Shown: positions 8,815-17,594 of the stretch, piece by piece
How the letters are laid out: the number at the start of each line of letters is the position of its first letter
Numbering within the stretch: the first letter of the stretch is position 1
Assembly (NCBI GenBank): GCA_900768915.1
Contig: CAAGEQ010000033.1
Coordinates: 1-64,000 of the forward strand
DNA: 64,000 nucleotides
Direction: 5' to 3'
From: Candidatus Gastranaerophilales bacterium
GTDB taxonomy: Bacteria > Cyanobacteriota > Vampirovibrionia > Gastranaerophilales > Gastranaerophilaceae
Translations under genes and position numbers: made by a program
The notes under the pieces: model-generated
The model's input: only the letters and a program-made list of their open reading frames with translations
Told to the model about the DNA's origin: nothing
The model's database searches: none

Positions 8815-9111
8815 ATGTTATCACCATATTTAGTATTAAAATCAGCAGTGGGAGCGGTACAAGACAGACACTTTATTGGTAAAAACACAAACAAAAAATT
8901 ATCAAGTATAGATGCTGCATATTATAATAAAATGGTAGCAGAAACTGGTCAAAGTACCCATAATCCAATTACTTATTTTAAAAATTTAAAAAAAGCATAT
9001 AATGTAAATGTTGATAGATTTGAATTAGTTGCACAAGCAAATGCACCCTTCAAAAAACCATCTACAATAAAAAAAGTTCTAAAAACAATAAGAAATTCTT
9101 TAAAAGGTTAA
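8815..9111 (+). CDS. Small lineage-specific protein with N-terminal F-I-G-K motif
   Basis: 98 residues, not recognised. The N-terminal 19 residues end in R-H-F-I-G-K (F20-G22), like the F-T-G-K of the large protein at 10087, and are followed by a Lys-rich, soluble-looking region with no membrane helix. Shine-Dalgarno aaagg lies 8 nt before the ATG. It sits between the sensor kinase and a PCC-domain gene that starts 13 nt after its stop, so those two are probably cotranscribed. Confidence 0.65.
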   Translation: MLSPYLVLKSAVGAVQDRHFIGKNTNKKLSSIDAAYYNKMVAETGQSTHNPITYFKNLKKAYNVNVDRFELVAQANAPFKKPSTIKKVLKTIRNSLKG

Positions 9112-9124
9112 AATTCATTAAATT

Positions 9125-9559
9125 ATGCAAACAAAAAAATACGAATATAAGAAATTTGATAATATATATGCTATCAGACTAATTAAAGACTCGGAAATAA
9201 TTCATTCATTGAAAGAATTTTGTGAAGAAAATAAAATCACTGCGGGAATCATTCAAGGTATTGGAGCATTAAATTCATTAACGCTCGGTTATTTCAATTC
9301 TGTAACTAAAGAATATACAGAAAAAACTATTCAAGGTTCCATTGAAATGACAAGTTTAATGGGAAATATTTCTATTAAAGATTCTCAAACATACCTACAT
9401 TGCCACGTAACAGCATCAAATGATGATTACAACACGATTGGAGGTCATCTTATTAGTGCAACAATAAGTTTAACTGGAGAAATTTTTATAACAGCACTTG
9501 ATGGAAAAATAAACAGATATTTAGATAATGAAACCGGACTAAATTTATTCAAATTTTAA
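9125..9559 (+). CDS. PCC (PPC, DUF296) domain protein, possible DNA-binding
   Basis: 144 residues covering one full PPC/DUF296 domain: G-I-I-Q-G-I-G-A-L-N-S near residue 38, then L-H-C-H-V and G-G-H-L near residues 97-115, the conserved His-containing core that binds a metal in trimeric family members. Plant relatives bind AT-rich DNA; bacterial single-domain forms are poorly characterised. Follows the 98-residue gene by 13 nt. Its stop codon overlaps the stop of the convergent GNAT gene. Confidence 0.85.
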   Translation: MQTKKYEYKKFDNIYAIRLIKDSEIIHSLKEFCEENKITAGIIQGIGALNSLTLGYFNSVTKEYTEKTIQGSIEMTSLMGNISIKDSQTYLHCHVTASNDDYNTIGGHLISATISLTGEIFITALDGKINRYLDNETGLNLFKF

Positions 9560-10002
9560 ATTTCTTTTTTCATCTCTATATATGGCAATTTTGAAAAACC
9601 ATTTTTACTGTATACATGAACAGCATGGGAGTTTTCTTCTTCTACTTCTAATCTTAAAATAGCATTAGAATTATTTTTTTCGATGTATTCAATAAATTTA
9701 GGTACAATATTTTTACCACGGTAATTTTCTTTCAAATACAAATCTTCTAGCCATATACAAGGTTTTCCAAATTCGGTAGAAAAACTATGTGCAATCATTG
9801 CATAACCAACAATAATATTTTCTATAAGAAAAACATATCCCTCTAGAAATGGACTATTGCTAACACAGGTATCAAAATCACAACAAAAAATTTCACTACT
9901 GCCATTCGTATAAACTGCATCAGAAGAATAAAATGTTTCCATCATAGAAACAATTTCATTTTTATCAGACTCAACAAATTTTCTAAAACTAATCAAATCC
10001 AT
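9556..10002 (-). CDS. GNAT family N-acetyltransferase
   Basis: 148 residues with the GNAT order: F-R-K-F-V-E-S-D start, W-L-E-D-L-Y-L-K strand (about 82-90), E-N-Y-R-G-K-N-I (acetyl-CoA pyrophosphate loop), L-R-L-E-V and a late V-H-V-Y-S-K-N-G-F. The substrate is unknown; side-chain or small-molecule amine acetylation is likely. A TATATT box (10010-10015 on +) ends 7 nt before the ATG and no Shine-Dalgarno is seen, so the message is predicted to be leaderless. Confidence 0.85.
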   Translation of the reverse strand: MDLISFRKFVESDKNEIVSMMETFYSSDAVYTNGSSEIFCCDFDTCVSNSPFLEGYVFLIENIIVGYAMIAHSFSTEFGKPCIWLEDLYLKENYRGKNIVPKFIEYIEKNNSNAILRLEVEEENSHAVHVYSKNGFSKLPYIEMKKEI

Positions 10003-10086
10003 AATACTGAATATAACATAAATTTAAAATTTATATAACTTTACATACTAACAAATTTTTCATCTTTTGAACATTTGATAAATATT

Positions 10087-12768
10087 ATGATATCAATTAA
10101 AAATAATTTATTAATCCAACAACCACATTTTACAGGCAAAAGAACTGACAAAATTGATGCGAATGTTATGAACTATCACGAGCATCAAATAAGTACTATT
10201 CCTGATTCTTATGGAAAAACATTAATAAAAAAACACGAAGAGAACAAAGAACTAAGCGAATTAGAACGTTTAGAAAAAACATTAAGCGAAACCTCTAATT
10301 CTGATAAGATTTCATTGAAAGATGCTGTTAATGAACTTAACTCTCTTAACTTATCAAGTAAAAGAGCAACGGATATAATTTTGGCTTGTACTTTTGAAAA
10401 CGATAATCCAGAAATAACAATTAATAAAAAAGCATTATTAATTACTAAAGAAACTATGTTGTACGATGGTAAACTTCCTGCAAAATATACTGATGCAATA
10501 AGAGGATGTTTAGATGAAGATACAGAAACCTTCAATTTGAAAAAATTTGATTCAATGTTTAATGCAAGAGGTGAAGTAAAAATAACAGCACGTACAAAAT
10601 CAAATCCAACAAATTATGAAAAGACATTACGTGAAACAAAAAGAGCAAAACGTTTAAAAATACAACAATATGTAGAACAGAATTATGTTCAAACCAAAAG
10701 AAAAGATTTTAAAACATCTATGTTCTTTTCTCCATTAGAAGAACAAACAAAACCAATCATTGATGGAATAAATAACAATAAAGATTTTCCAGATGCATTA
10801 AAAGACAGTATGAAAGATGCAGTAAATAATGGTGATTTTGATTTAAAGAATGTTTATACAAATTATTACTCATTACTAGATGATTGCAAAACATTAGATG
10901 ATGTAAAAGAATTGTATCCAGAATTAAAATATCCTGATAAAAAACCTGAATATCAAAAAAGTGCAGGTCCACGTGTATTATCAAATAGACTAGCAAAAGA
11001 AAATTTTGATAACGTAATAATTACAACATTAAAAAAATTGCATAAAAATTTACAAACTCCTAATGGAATGTATATAGAATTTGAAAATAGTCCGGCTACG
11101 ACATGGCAATGTATGAAAAATGCTGGCTATGAATTTTCAACGCCTTCAAAAGAAACATTATCATTATTAAAAAAAGGTGAAGACTTGAAATCTGCATACG
11201 AAAACATGCCAGAATATACAGAAGATGAAATAAAACAAATTGCGAATAAACATTCAATCAGAACAAGTCACGTATGGAACGATTACCACGAATTAACAAG
11301 TAAAAATTGGATGCCTGTACGATTAATAAAACATAAACGTCTAAATCCAGAAACAAGCAAATACAGTACAAATAAACTTGTAAATTCTTATTTATATAAT
11401 TTATATCAAACAAATAAAAATGGAGAATATTCTTCAAATCCGCTAGAAAAACTTGATGAAATCGGATATGCCAATAAAGATGTCAAAAATGTAATCAATA
11501 GAACATATTGGACTAGATTTAAAGATGAAGATGAAAATGCAAAATATTCTAATGACTTTAAAGAATTCAAAAAGCAATTCGATAAAGAATCTATCGGAAA
11601 ATCGTTAGAAAAACTTGAAGATAATTATACAAAAGCATTTTTCTCTTTATATTGGACACCTGAAAGAGTTGACAATTTAAAAAAAGATATGCAAACATCG
11701 TATGATTTAATTTACGAAAAAGTCATACTAAAAGAACAAATGCAACCAAAAGTTGTAACAAATAATGACGTAAAAGAATTGATAGAAGATAATTTATCAA
11801 TGGAAGTTCCTGAAAAAATTGAAGATGATAAACTATCGAAATTCAAATATCGAGTAAGTACAATTAGAGATAAAGAACTTAAACAACGTTGTTTAAGCAG
11901 TATTAATGATGGTGAAAATAGCGACTTAGGCTATTTTAATACAATTAATGATATTATTGAAAAATCTACAGAAGACGATTATATAGATGAAGATAAAGCC
12001 TCTGTTTTAATCAATTTGCACGACAAATATTTAAATAGTATCATTACAAATAATAACACTCAATCAGAAGACGAATTTGTAATAGCACAATTAGAACAAT
12101 ATCAACAACCTAATGGTGATATTGATTATGAAAAAGCAAATAAAGAAACAAAAGTTGAAGCTAAATATTTTTCAAAATATGCTCAAATGGAACAAGAAGG
12201 TGAAAACGAAATAAATTCTCTAATTGAAGATAAATTCATATTTGATGATAATGAAAATTATGAAGATGCAGCCAAAATTTTAGAATATTATAGCGATATT
12301 CCAAAAACATTTAAGGATAAATATACAACCATTTTAAAAAAATCCTCTAAACTAGATAATGATAACTTCATGCAAATAGCAACAGAACTTCACGACAAAA
12401 TCTCATCTTGGAATTATGATAATGATGAAGAAATAATAATGGATAAAGACAAAATCCCTCAAAAAGTTGTTATCACACATAATGCGAAAGAAAACTTGTT
12501 GAATGCAGTTCACGGAAACTTAGATTTGTTTGATAATTATTTAAACAAATTCTATTCTGCAGCACAAACAAGAACAGGTAACAAAGGTGGACAAGGTATA
12601 AAAACAGTACCTGGCTCTGGCTATGATGCAGAAATCAAAATTATGGGTGCAGGTGGTGATATTAGAATGTACACAAGATCTATAAGTCCGGAAGATAAAT
12701 GGAAATATTCACAAACTGATAATATTAATGTTAAATATATCTTTGATACATGTGGAGAACATTTATAA
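10087..12768 (+). CDS. Very large lineage-specific protein (893 residues) with N-terminal H-F-T-G-K motif
   Basis: Not recognised. After Q-Q-P-H-F-T-G-K (F15-G17) comes a long, charged, mostly helical-looking, Asn/Asp/Lys/Glu-rich body with no signal peptide or membrane helix. The last 100 residues differ: they are Gly-rich (G-N-K-G-G-Q-G-I-K, M-G-A-G-G-D-I-R-M-Y) and end in Y-I-F-D-T-C-G-E-H-L, like a compact globular C-terminal domain appended to a long stalk. This layout resembles modular effectors or toxins, but no catalytic family could be assigned. The open frame begins with TTG at 10075; the ATG at 10087 is chosen. A bidirectional terminator follows. Confidence 0.7.
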   Translation: MISIKNNLLIQQPHFTGKRTDKIDANVMNYHEHQISTIPDSYGKTLIKKHEENKELSELERLEKTLSETSNSDKISLKDAVNELNSLNLSSKRATDIILACTFENDNPEITINKKALLITKETMLYDGKLPAKYTDAIRGCLDEDTETFNLKKFDSMFNARGEVKITARTKSNPTNYEKTLRETKRAKRLKIQQYVEQNYVQTKRKDFKTSMFFSPLEEQTKPIIDGINNNKDFPDALKDSMKDAVNNGDFDLKNVYTNYYSLLDDCKTLDDVKELYPELKYPDKKPEYQKSAGPRVLSNRLAKENFDNVIITTLKKLHKNLQTPNGMYIEFENSPATTWQCMKNAGYEFSTPSKETLSLLKKGEDLKSAYENMPEYTEDEIKQIANKHSIRTSHVWNDYHELTSKNWMPVRLIKHKRLNPETSKYSTNKLVNSYLYNLYQTNKNGEYSSNPLEKLDEIGYANKDVKNVINRTYWTRFKDEDENAKYSNDFKEFKKQFDKESIGKSLEKLEDNYTKAFFSLYWTPERVDNLKKDMQTSYDLIYEKVILKEQMQPKVVTNNDVKELIEDNLSMEVPEKIEDDKLSKFKYRVSTIRDKELKQRCLSSINDGENSDLGYFNTINDIIEKSTEDDYIDEDKASVLINLHDKYLNSIITNNNTQSEDEFVIAQLEQYQQPNGDIDYEKANKETKVEAKYFSKYAQMEQEGENEINSLIEDKFIFDDNENYEDAAKILEYYSDIPKTFKDKYTTILKKSSKLDNDNFMQIATELHDKISSWNYDNDEEIIMDKDKIPQKVVITHNAKENLLNAVHGNLDLFDNYLNKFYSAAQTRTGNKGGQGIKTVPGSGYDAEIKIMGAGGDIRMYTRSISPEDKWKYSQTDNINVKYIFDTCGEHL

Positions 12769-12781
12769 TATTTATTTCATA

Positions 12782-12818
12782 AAAAAGCCTAAGTTATCAA
12801 TGATAAATTAGGCTTTTT
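12782..12818. terminator. Bidirectional terminator between convergent genes
   Basis: Long stem: agcctaa-g-ttatc, loop aat, gataa-a-ttaggct (12786-12814), with A run on the left and T run on the right, so it can stop both the 10087 gene and the convergent 12839 gene. Confidence 0.85.
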
Positions 12819-12838
12819 AATTATTTAACAATTATCAT

Positions 12839-13462
12839 CTATGGTCCAAAACTTGTACCTATATTTTCATTAAACCAATTTAAAATTGGATTTTGATGTT
12901 GCCATACCCGTTTTTGATTCTTTTTACCTTCAGCTTCAGTTCTATTTGAAGAAACAGTAACAGAAGATGAAGATTGCCTATCATCGGTAGTCATTCTAGT
13001 AGAATAAACACCATTCATCGGACTAGCTTGAGTATCCGGATGATTGTCTGAATAATGAGTTTTCTTCTTTGCACCTAAATCATTTGAACGCATATTAACA
13101 TTTCTAGAACTATTATTTCTACCTTCATCTGTCATTGCTGCATTAATATCAGCATCCGAAAGAATAAATGTATGAGAATTTGTTCCTTCTTCTGGGTAAC
13201 CTCTAGACATACCCTCTAGAGCCGCAACTTGGTCAACCGTTGTATTGATAGTTCCAATTACATAACCTTTTTCATTACGAACAGTTCCATCATTACCAAC
13301 AGTATATTTGCCTTGCTCTGCTTTATTAGAGCCATCAAATGCAAGTTTCATACCATTTTGTACAAGAACTTCTCTTGTGACAGTTTTTCCATTATGATTA
13401 TATGCCAATTTGACGGGCGTATATCCCGACTTTCTTGGTGTACTTCCAGCTTTTGCGACCAT
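12839..13462 (-). CDS. Hypothetical Ser/Asn/Thr-rich protein
   Basis: 207 residues, not recognised. Hydrophilic, with no signal peptide or membrane segment. The N-terminal half contains short G-x-V-I-G-T and N-D-G-T-V-R-N-E-K-G-Y repeats suggestive of beta structure; the second half is low-complexity and rich in S, N, T, R and Q. Its composition (Gly, Thr, Ala, Arg) is less Lys/Ile-biased than the neighbouring proteins, which may mean transfer. A strong Shine-Dalgarno (aaggaga) precedes the ATG and a terminator follows the stop, so it looks functional. Confidence 0.55.
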   Translation of the reverse strand: MVAKAGSTPRKSGYTPVKLAYNHNGKTVTREVLVQNGMKLAFDGSNKAEQGKYTVGNDGTVRNEKGYVIGTINTTVDQVAALEGMSRGYPEEGTNSHTFILSDADINAAMTDEGRNNSSRNVNMRSNDLGAKKKTHYSDNHPDTQASPMNGVYSTRMTTDDRQSSSSVTVSSNRTEAEGKKNQKRVWQHQNPILNWFNENIGTSFGP

Positions 13463-13656
13463 AAATTATTCTCCTTGATTTTATATAGATATAAAGTATA
13501 TAAAAAAGATATAATTGCTTATTTTATAAATTTTGAGTTTACATAAATTTACATAAAAAACAAAATGCTCGATATAACTATATTTCAAGAGTTTAAGTTT
13601 TTATACAAATTTAAACAAAAATAGCAAAAAAAAGTGTTTTCATGAATTAAAGAAAT

Positions 13657-14835
13657 ATGGACTACATGAATTCAAACATTTCTTTTCGTGCAAAACCTAT
13701 CCCCCAAACAGTTATCAACAAAACGAAACAAGAACTTTTAAATCCAAAAGTTAGTACAGTTGATATATATTGTCATACTTCGGCAGATGAAGATACAATC
13801 AATTCTGCAAAAGTTTTTGGTAATTGGTTAATTTCAAAGGGGAAAGAAGTAAATATTTGTGTTGCAGAAAAAGAAACAAAAGACTTGTATTTCAATCCAA
13901 AGGACTATAATATCAAACAAAATCATAAACCAGCAAACAAAAGTATAATATTAGATTTTAATGCAAAAGAAAGATTGCCACAAATTTATTCAACGGTTTA
14001 TGAAAAAACAAAAGCAAACAATATAATAGGATATGACCACCACAAGAGTGGAGATAACAAACTTAAAGGTAAATTTTATATAGATGATAGTGCAAAATCT
14101 TGTTGTGGAGTTTTGACAAGATTTTTTGAGGGGTTGGGCGAAAAATTAAACAAAAAAGATACAAAGAGCCTTTTTTGTGGAATGGTAAGTGATTATAAAA
14201 AATCAGAATTGCTCAAAATCACTAATAATAAGGGAAAATATACTGTTATAAAAACTGATAAATTGTTGCAAGATAAAAACTCTTTGGAAGTTTTTGAGAA
14301 GTTAGAGAATTCATTGTCAAAAAGAGAAAAAACAGATATTTATAAACATTTAGACCCATTATCAAGACTAACTAATGATGAAAAGATGTTGAGGAAACAT
14401 TTATTTGAAAACATTCATGTAAGCAAGAATGGAAAATTGGCTTATGTAGCAATTCCACCAAACGACAAATTATGGAAAAAAGTTGGAATGGACACATCAG
14501 CGACATCAGAAATTTTAAAAGAATTGAGAGTAAAAGTATCAACTAACGATTTTAATATTGAACTTTTAAACGATAAACAAAAAGAAAAATTAAAGAATGT
14601 CGATACTGTTATAGCATTCTATAGAAAATCCTCAGATACAAATGAATATCGAATGAGTATCCATTCAAGGAGTAATTCTGCAATCAAACTAATTGAGCGA
14701 GCGAAAGAAATGAATTCTGACATAACAGCAGGTGGACATGCTGATAGAGCCGGAGGTTTCATCAATTCTATTGAAGAAAAAGATACAAAAAACTTTATCA
14801 GAGCATTTGTCAAAGCCTCTGAAATTTTGGAATAA
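13657..14835 (+). CDS. DHH-family phosphoesterase with N-terminal S-F-R-A motif
   Basis: 392 residues. C-H-T-S-A-D-E-D-T (about 39-47) is the first metal motif, Y-D-H-H-K (D127-H129) the DHH motif, and G-G-H-A-D-R-A-G-G near 357-365 the DHHA1 substrate-binding motif, as in NrnA/RecJ-type enzymes that cleave small RNAs, cyclic dinucleotides or pAp. A family-atypical start, N-S-N-I-S-F-R-A-K, matches the F-x-G/A tag seen on other proteins here. No Shine-Dalgarno is obvious. It is longer than standard NrnA (about 320), the extra lying in the middle. Confidence 0.8.
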   Translation: MDYMNSNISFRAKPIPQTVINKTKQELLNPKVSTVDIYCHTSADEDTINSAKVFGNWLISKGKEVNICVAEKETKDLYFNPKDYNIKQNHKPANKSIILDFNAKERLPQIYSTVYEKTKANNIIGYDHHKSGDNKLKGKFYIDDSAKSCCGVLTRFFEGLGEKLNKKDTKSLFCGMVSDYKKSELLKITNNKGKYTVIKTDKLLQDKNSLEVFEKLENSLSKREKTDIYKHLDPLSRLTNDEKMLRKHLFENIHVSKNGKLAYVAIPPNDKLWKKVGMDTSATSEILKELRVKVSTNDFNIELLNDKQKEKLKNVDTVIAFYRKSSDTNEYRMSIHSRSNSAIKLIERAKEMNSDITAGGHADRAGGFINSIEEKDTKNFIRAFVKASEILE

Positions 14836-14866
14836 AATAATTTTATAAATTTATTTTAACCATTTA

Positions 14867-15280
14867 TCAATCAACACCACCATTTAATCGTCCATATAAC
14901 AAATCTTCATAATCAATTAATATCAATTCAACATTATTTTGTTCTTCGTATGCTTTATATAATTTCTCAATACAATCTTTCTTATAAATTACGTCATCAT
15001 CACATGTGATTATTACATCATTTGGGTATATTTTTAATGTTGGAATGAGTTTTTTATAACTTCTTATATCTCCACACCAAATTATTTCAAAATTTGTATT
15101 TTAAGTTAACTCTAAAAGATTATTAGGTAAATCTTTTTCTTTATTTTTAAATTGTGATTCAGCAAGCCATAAAACAATTTTATCAACTTTGAAAGTTTGA
15201 TGTAATAAACTTTCAATAGTTTTATGAATAATATATATCCTTGCAGGATATGATGTTAATGATATTATAACTTATTGCAT
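14867..15280 (-). pseudogene. Decayed glycosyltransferase at the end of the polysaccharide operon
   Basis: Translating the minus strand from the ATG at 15280 gives a glycosyltransferase start (I-I-S-L-T-S-Y-P-A-R-I), a middle region (K-I-V-L-W-L-A-E-S-Q-F) and a D-D-D motif (T-C-D-D-D-V-I-Y). It is broken by two in-frame stops: TAA as codon 3 (15272-15274) and TAA at 15101-15103. It ends early at TGA 14867-14869 after about 137 codons, while intact relatives are about twice as long. It begins 3 nt after ugd ends, so it was the last gene of that operon. Confidence 0.75.
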
Positions 15281-15282
15281 TT

Positions 15283-16581
15283 TTATTTCCCTATACAAAT
15301 GTACTCAAATCCACGTTGAGTAATTCTTTCTACATTATATTGATTTCGACCATCAAATATTACAGGAGTTTTCAATAATTCCTTTATTTTATCCATATCA
15401 GGACGCCTAAATTCATTCCATTCAGTTAATAACAATAGAGCATCAGCATTTTTTAATGCTTCATAACTTGTTTTTGAATAAATTATTTTATTTTGAAAAT
15501 GATATTTTGCACTTTCCATTGCTTTCGGATCATAAGCCTGAATTTTTGCACCTTTATTTAACAATTCATTTATAATTGTTATTGCTGGTGCTTCTCTCAT
15601 ATCATCTGTTTTTGGTTTAAATGCTAATCCCCAAACTGCAAATACTTTATCTGATAAGTTTTCACCAAAGCGAGAAACTATCTTATCAATAAATAATTTT
15701 CTTTGTAATTTATTTGTTTCATCTGCAGATTTGATGATGTTCATATCAACGCCATTATCAACACCTGTTTTGATTAGTGCCTTTACATCTTTAGGGAAAC
15801 AACTTCCACCATAACCTAAACCAGGAAATAAAAATTTGTTTCCAATTCTTGAATCTGTTGACATACCAACTCTTACCATTTCTGCATTTGCTCCAACTTT
15901 TTCACATAATTGAGCAATTTCATTCATAAACGAAATTTTTGTTGCCAAAAATGAATTAGATGCATATTTTGTCATTTCTGCTGATTCAACGTCCATAACA
16001 ATGACACGATTACCTGTTCTAAAAAATGGTGCATATATTTCTTGCATAATAGCAGTTGCTTTTTCAGAATTTGAACCAATAACTACCCTATCAGGAGATA
16101 AAAAGTCATCAACTGCGTTACCTTGTTTTAGAAATTCAGGATTAGAAACAACATCAAAATCATATTTAGTATATTGTTTTATCAATTCTGTAACTTGTTT
16201 TGCAGTTCCAACAGGTACTGTCGATTTATCAACAATAACTTTATAACCATTCATTGCTTTTGCGATTTCTTTTGCTACTCCTAGTACATATTGCAAATCT
16301 GCAGAGCCATCTTCACCCTGTGGTGTTCCTACTGCAATAAAACAAACCTCTGATTCTTTAACTGCATTATCAATATTAGATGTAAATCTTAAACGATTTT
16401 CAGATACATTTGATTTTACGAGTTCTTCAAGTCCTGGTTCATATATTGGAATTATACCATTTTCGAGTTTTTTTAATTTGTCTTCGTTGTTGTCAACACA
16501 AATAACATTGTTTCCCATATCAGCAAGACAAGCACCTGCAACTAAACCTACGTATCCTGTTCCAATTACCGTTATCTTCAT
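15283..16581 (-). CDS. ugd: UDP-glucose 6-dehydrogenase
   Basis: 432 residues, normal length. Rossmann motif G-T-G-Y-V-G-L-V (7-14), the K-S-T-V-P-V-G-T region (119-126), E-F-L-x-x-G (149-154) and the catalytic Cys in G-Y-G-G-S-C-F-P-K-D (C261) are all present. It oxidises UDP-glucose to UDP-glucuronate with two NAD+ in the cytoplasm, supplying acidic sugar for a surface polysaccharide. Its ATG overlaps the stop of the upstream GT2 gene (ATGA), so the two are translationally coupled. Confidence 0.95.
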   Translation of the reverse strand: MKITVIGTGYVGLVAGACLADMGNNVICVDNNEDKLKKLENGIIPIYEPGLEELVKSNVSENRLRFTSNIDNAVKESEVCFIAVGTPQGEDGSADLQYVLGVAKEIAKAMNGYKVIVDKSTVPVGTAKQVTELIKQYTKYDFDVVSNPEFLKQGNAVDDFLSPDRVVIGSNSEKATAIMQEIYAPFFRTGNRVIVMDVESAEMTKYASNSFLATKISFMNEIAQLCEKVGANAEMVRVGMSTDSRIGNKFLFPGLGYGGSCFPKDVKALIKTGVDNGVDMNIIKSADETNKLQRKLFIDKIVSRFGENLSDKVFAVWGLAFKPKTDDMREAPAITIINELLNKGAKIQAYDPKAMESAKYHFQNKIIYSKTSYEALKNADALLLLTEWNEFRRPDMDKIKELLKTPVIFDGRNQYNVERITQRGFEYICIGK

Positions 16582-17594
16582 TTATTATCCCTTTTTAAAT
16601 TTATCCATATTTGATGTCCGAAAATATTTAAAACTTTATACCCAGTCCCTCTATAACTTCTAATTGAAAATATCCATACAAAAAATATTTTTATATACGA
16701 CCACATCTTAGTATCAGATTTTTTTATTCCTAATAGTTTAAAAACTTCTTTATCTAAGTATTTAGCTAATTCATAATACTGTTTTGGATGAGATTTTAAT
16801 GACATTTGAGCACTATTAATTTCTTCTATTGCTAACTTAAGAAAAGATTTTTCATATTGAGAATAAATATTCTGTTCTAATAAAAAATTCTTCAATCCAA
16901 ATAAAGATTTTGTAAATTCTGTTGGAACTTTATAATTATTATTTTGTACATTTGTTGTTTGACCGATTGAATAATAAATCAAATAATCGTCTAAATAATA
17001 AATCTTTTCAGCCAAAAGCATTGCACATCTGACAAAATATATATCATTAGTTCGCAAAATCTCTTGAAATCTAATATTATTTTTCTTAATAAAAGATGTT
17101 TTAAATAATTTATTCCAAACAAAAACTTTAAAATCACACAATATATCATTAGGGATATCTTTTGCATTAAACAAATTATTTGAAATATTATTATTTGATA
17201 CATAAATATTCTTTATAACATTATTTGATACATTGTTTTGATAATAATTAAATATCAAAATATCAGCATCATTTTTAACAATATTTGAGTACATTGTATT
17301 TAAAGCATTCTCAGCTAAAAAATCATCAGAATCTAAGAAATATAAATATTCACCACTCGCACAATCCATACCAATATTTCTTGAACGACCAGCACCTTTT
17401 CCTGTACTATTTTTTATAATAATATTATATTTTTGTTGATATTCTTTTAAAATACTAATAGTATTATCATTAGAATTATCATCAACACATATAATTTCCA
17501 CATCTGGAAAATTTTGATTAATAATACTATCAATACATTTTTTTATTGTTTTTTCCGCATTATAAGATGGAATAATTACACTAATCTTTGGCAC
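16578..17594 (-). CDS. Family 2 glycosyltransferase
   Basis: 338 residues. GT2 N-terminal domain: V-I-I-P-S-Y-N-A-E-K-T-I, V-D-D-N-S-N-D-N-T and L-D-S-D-D-F (about residue 94-99) for nucleotide-sugar and metal binding. The C-terminal third contains hydrophobic W-S-Y-I-K-I-F-F-V-W-I-F-S and G-Y-K-V-L-N-I-F-G, likely membrane-associating. It starts directly after the stop of the GT2 gene at 17595 and overlaps ugd, so it is within one operon for a surface polysaccharide. Confidence 0.9.
   Translation of the reverse strand: MPKISVIIPSYNAEKTIKKCIDSIINQNFPDVEIICVDDNSNDNTISILKEYQQKYNIIIKNSTGKGAGRSRNIGMDCASGEYLYFLDSDDFLAENALNTMYSNIVKNDADILIFNYYQNNVSNNVIKNIYVSNNNISNNLFNAKDIPNDILCDFKVFVWNKLFKTSFIKKNNIRFQEILRTNDIYFVRCAMLLAEKIYYLDDYLIYYSIGQTTNVQNNNYKVPTEFTKSLFGLKNFLLEQNIYSQYEKSFLKLAIEEINSAQMSLKSHPKQYYELAKYLDKEVFKLLGIKKSDTKMWSYIKIFFVWIFSIRSYRGTGYKVLNIFGHQIWINLKRDNK

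Noticed and set aside
12839..12856. T-S-F-G at the C-terminus of the 12839 protein
   Set aside because: Resembles the tag but at the wrong end; treated as chance.
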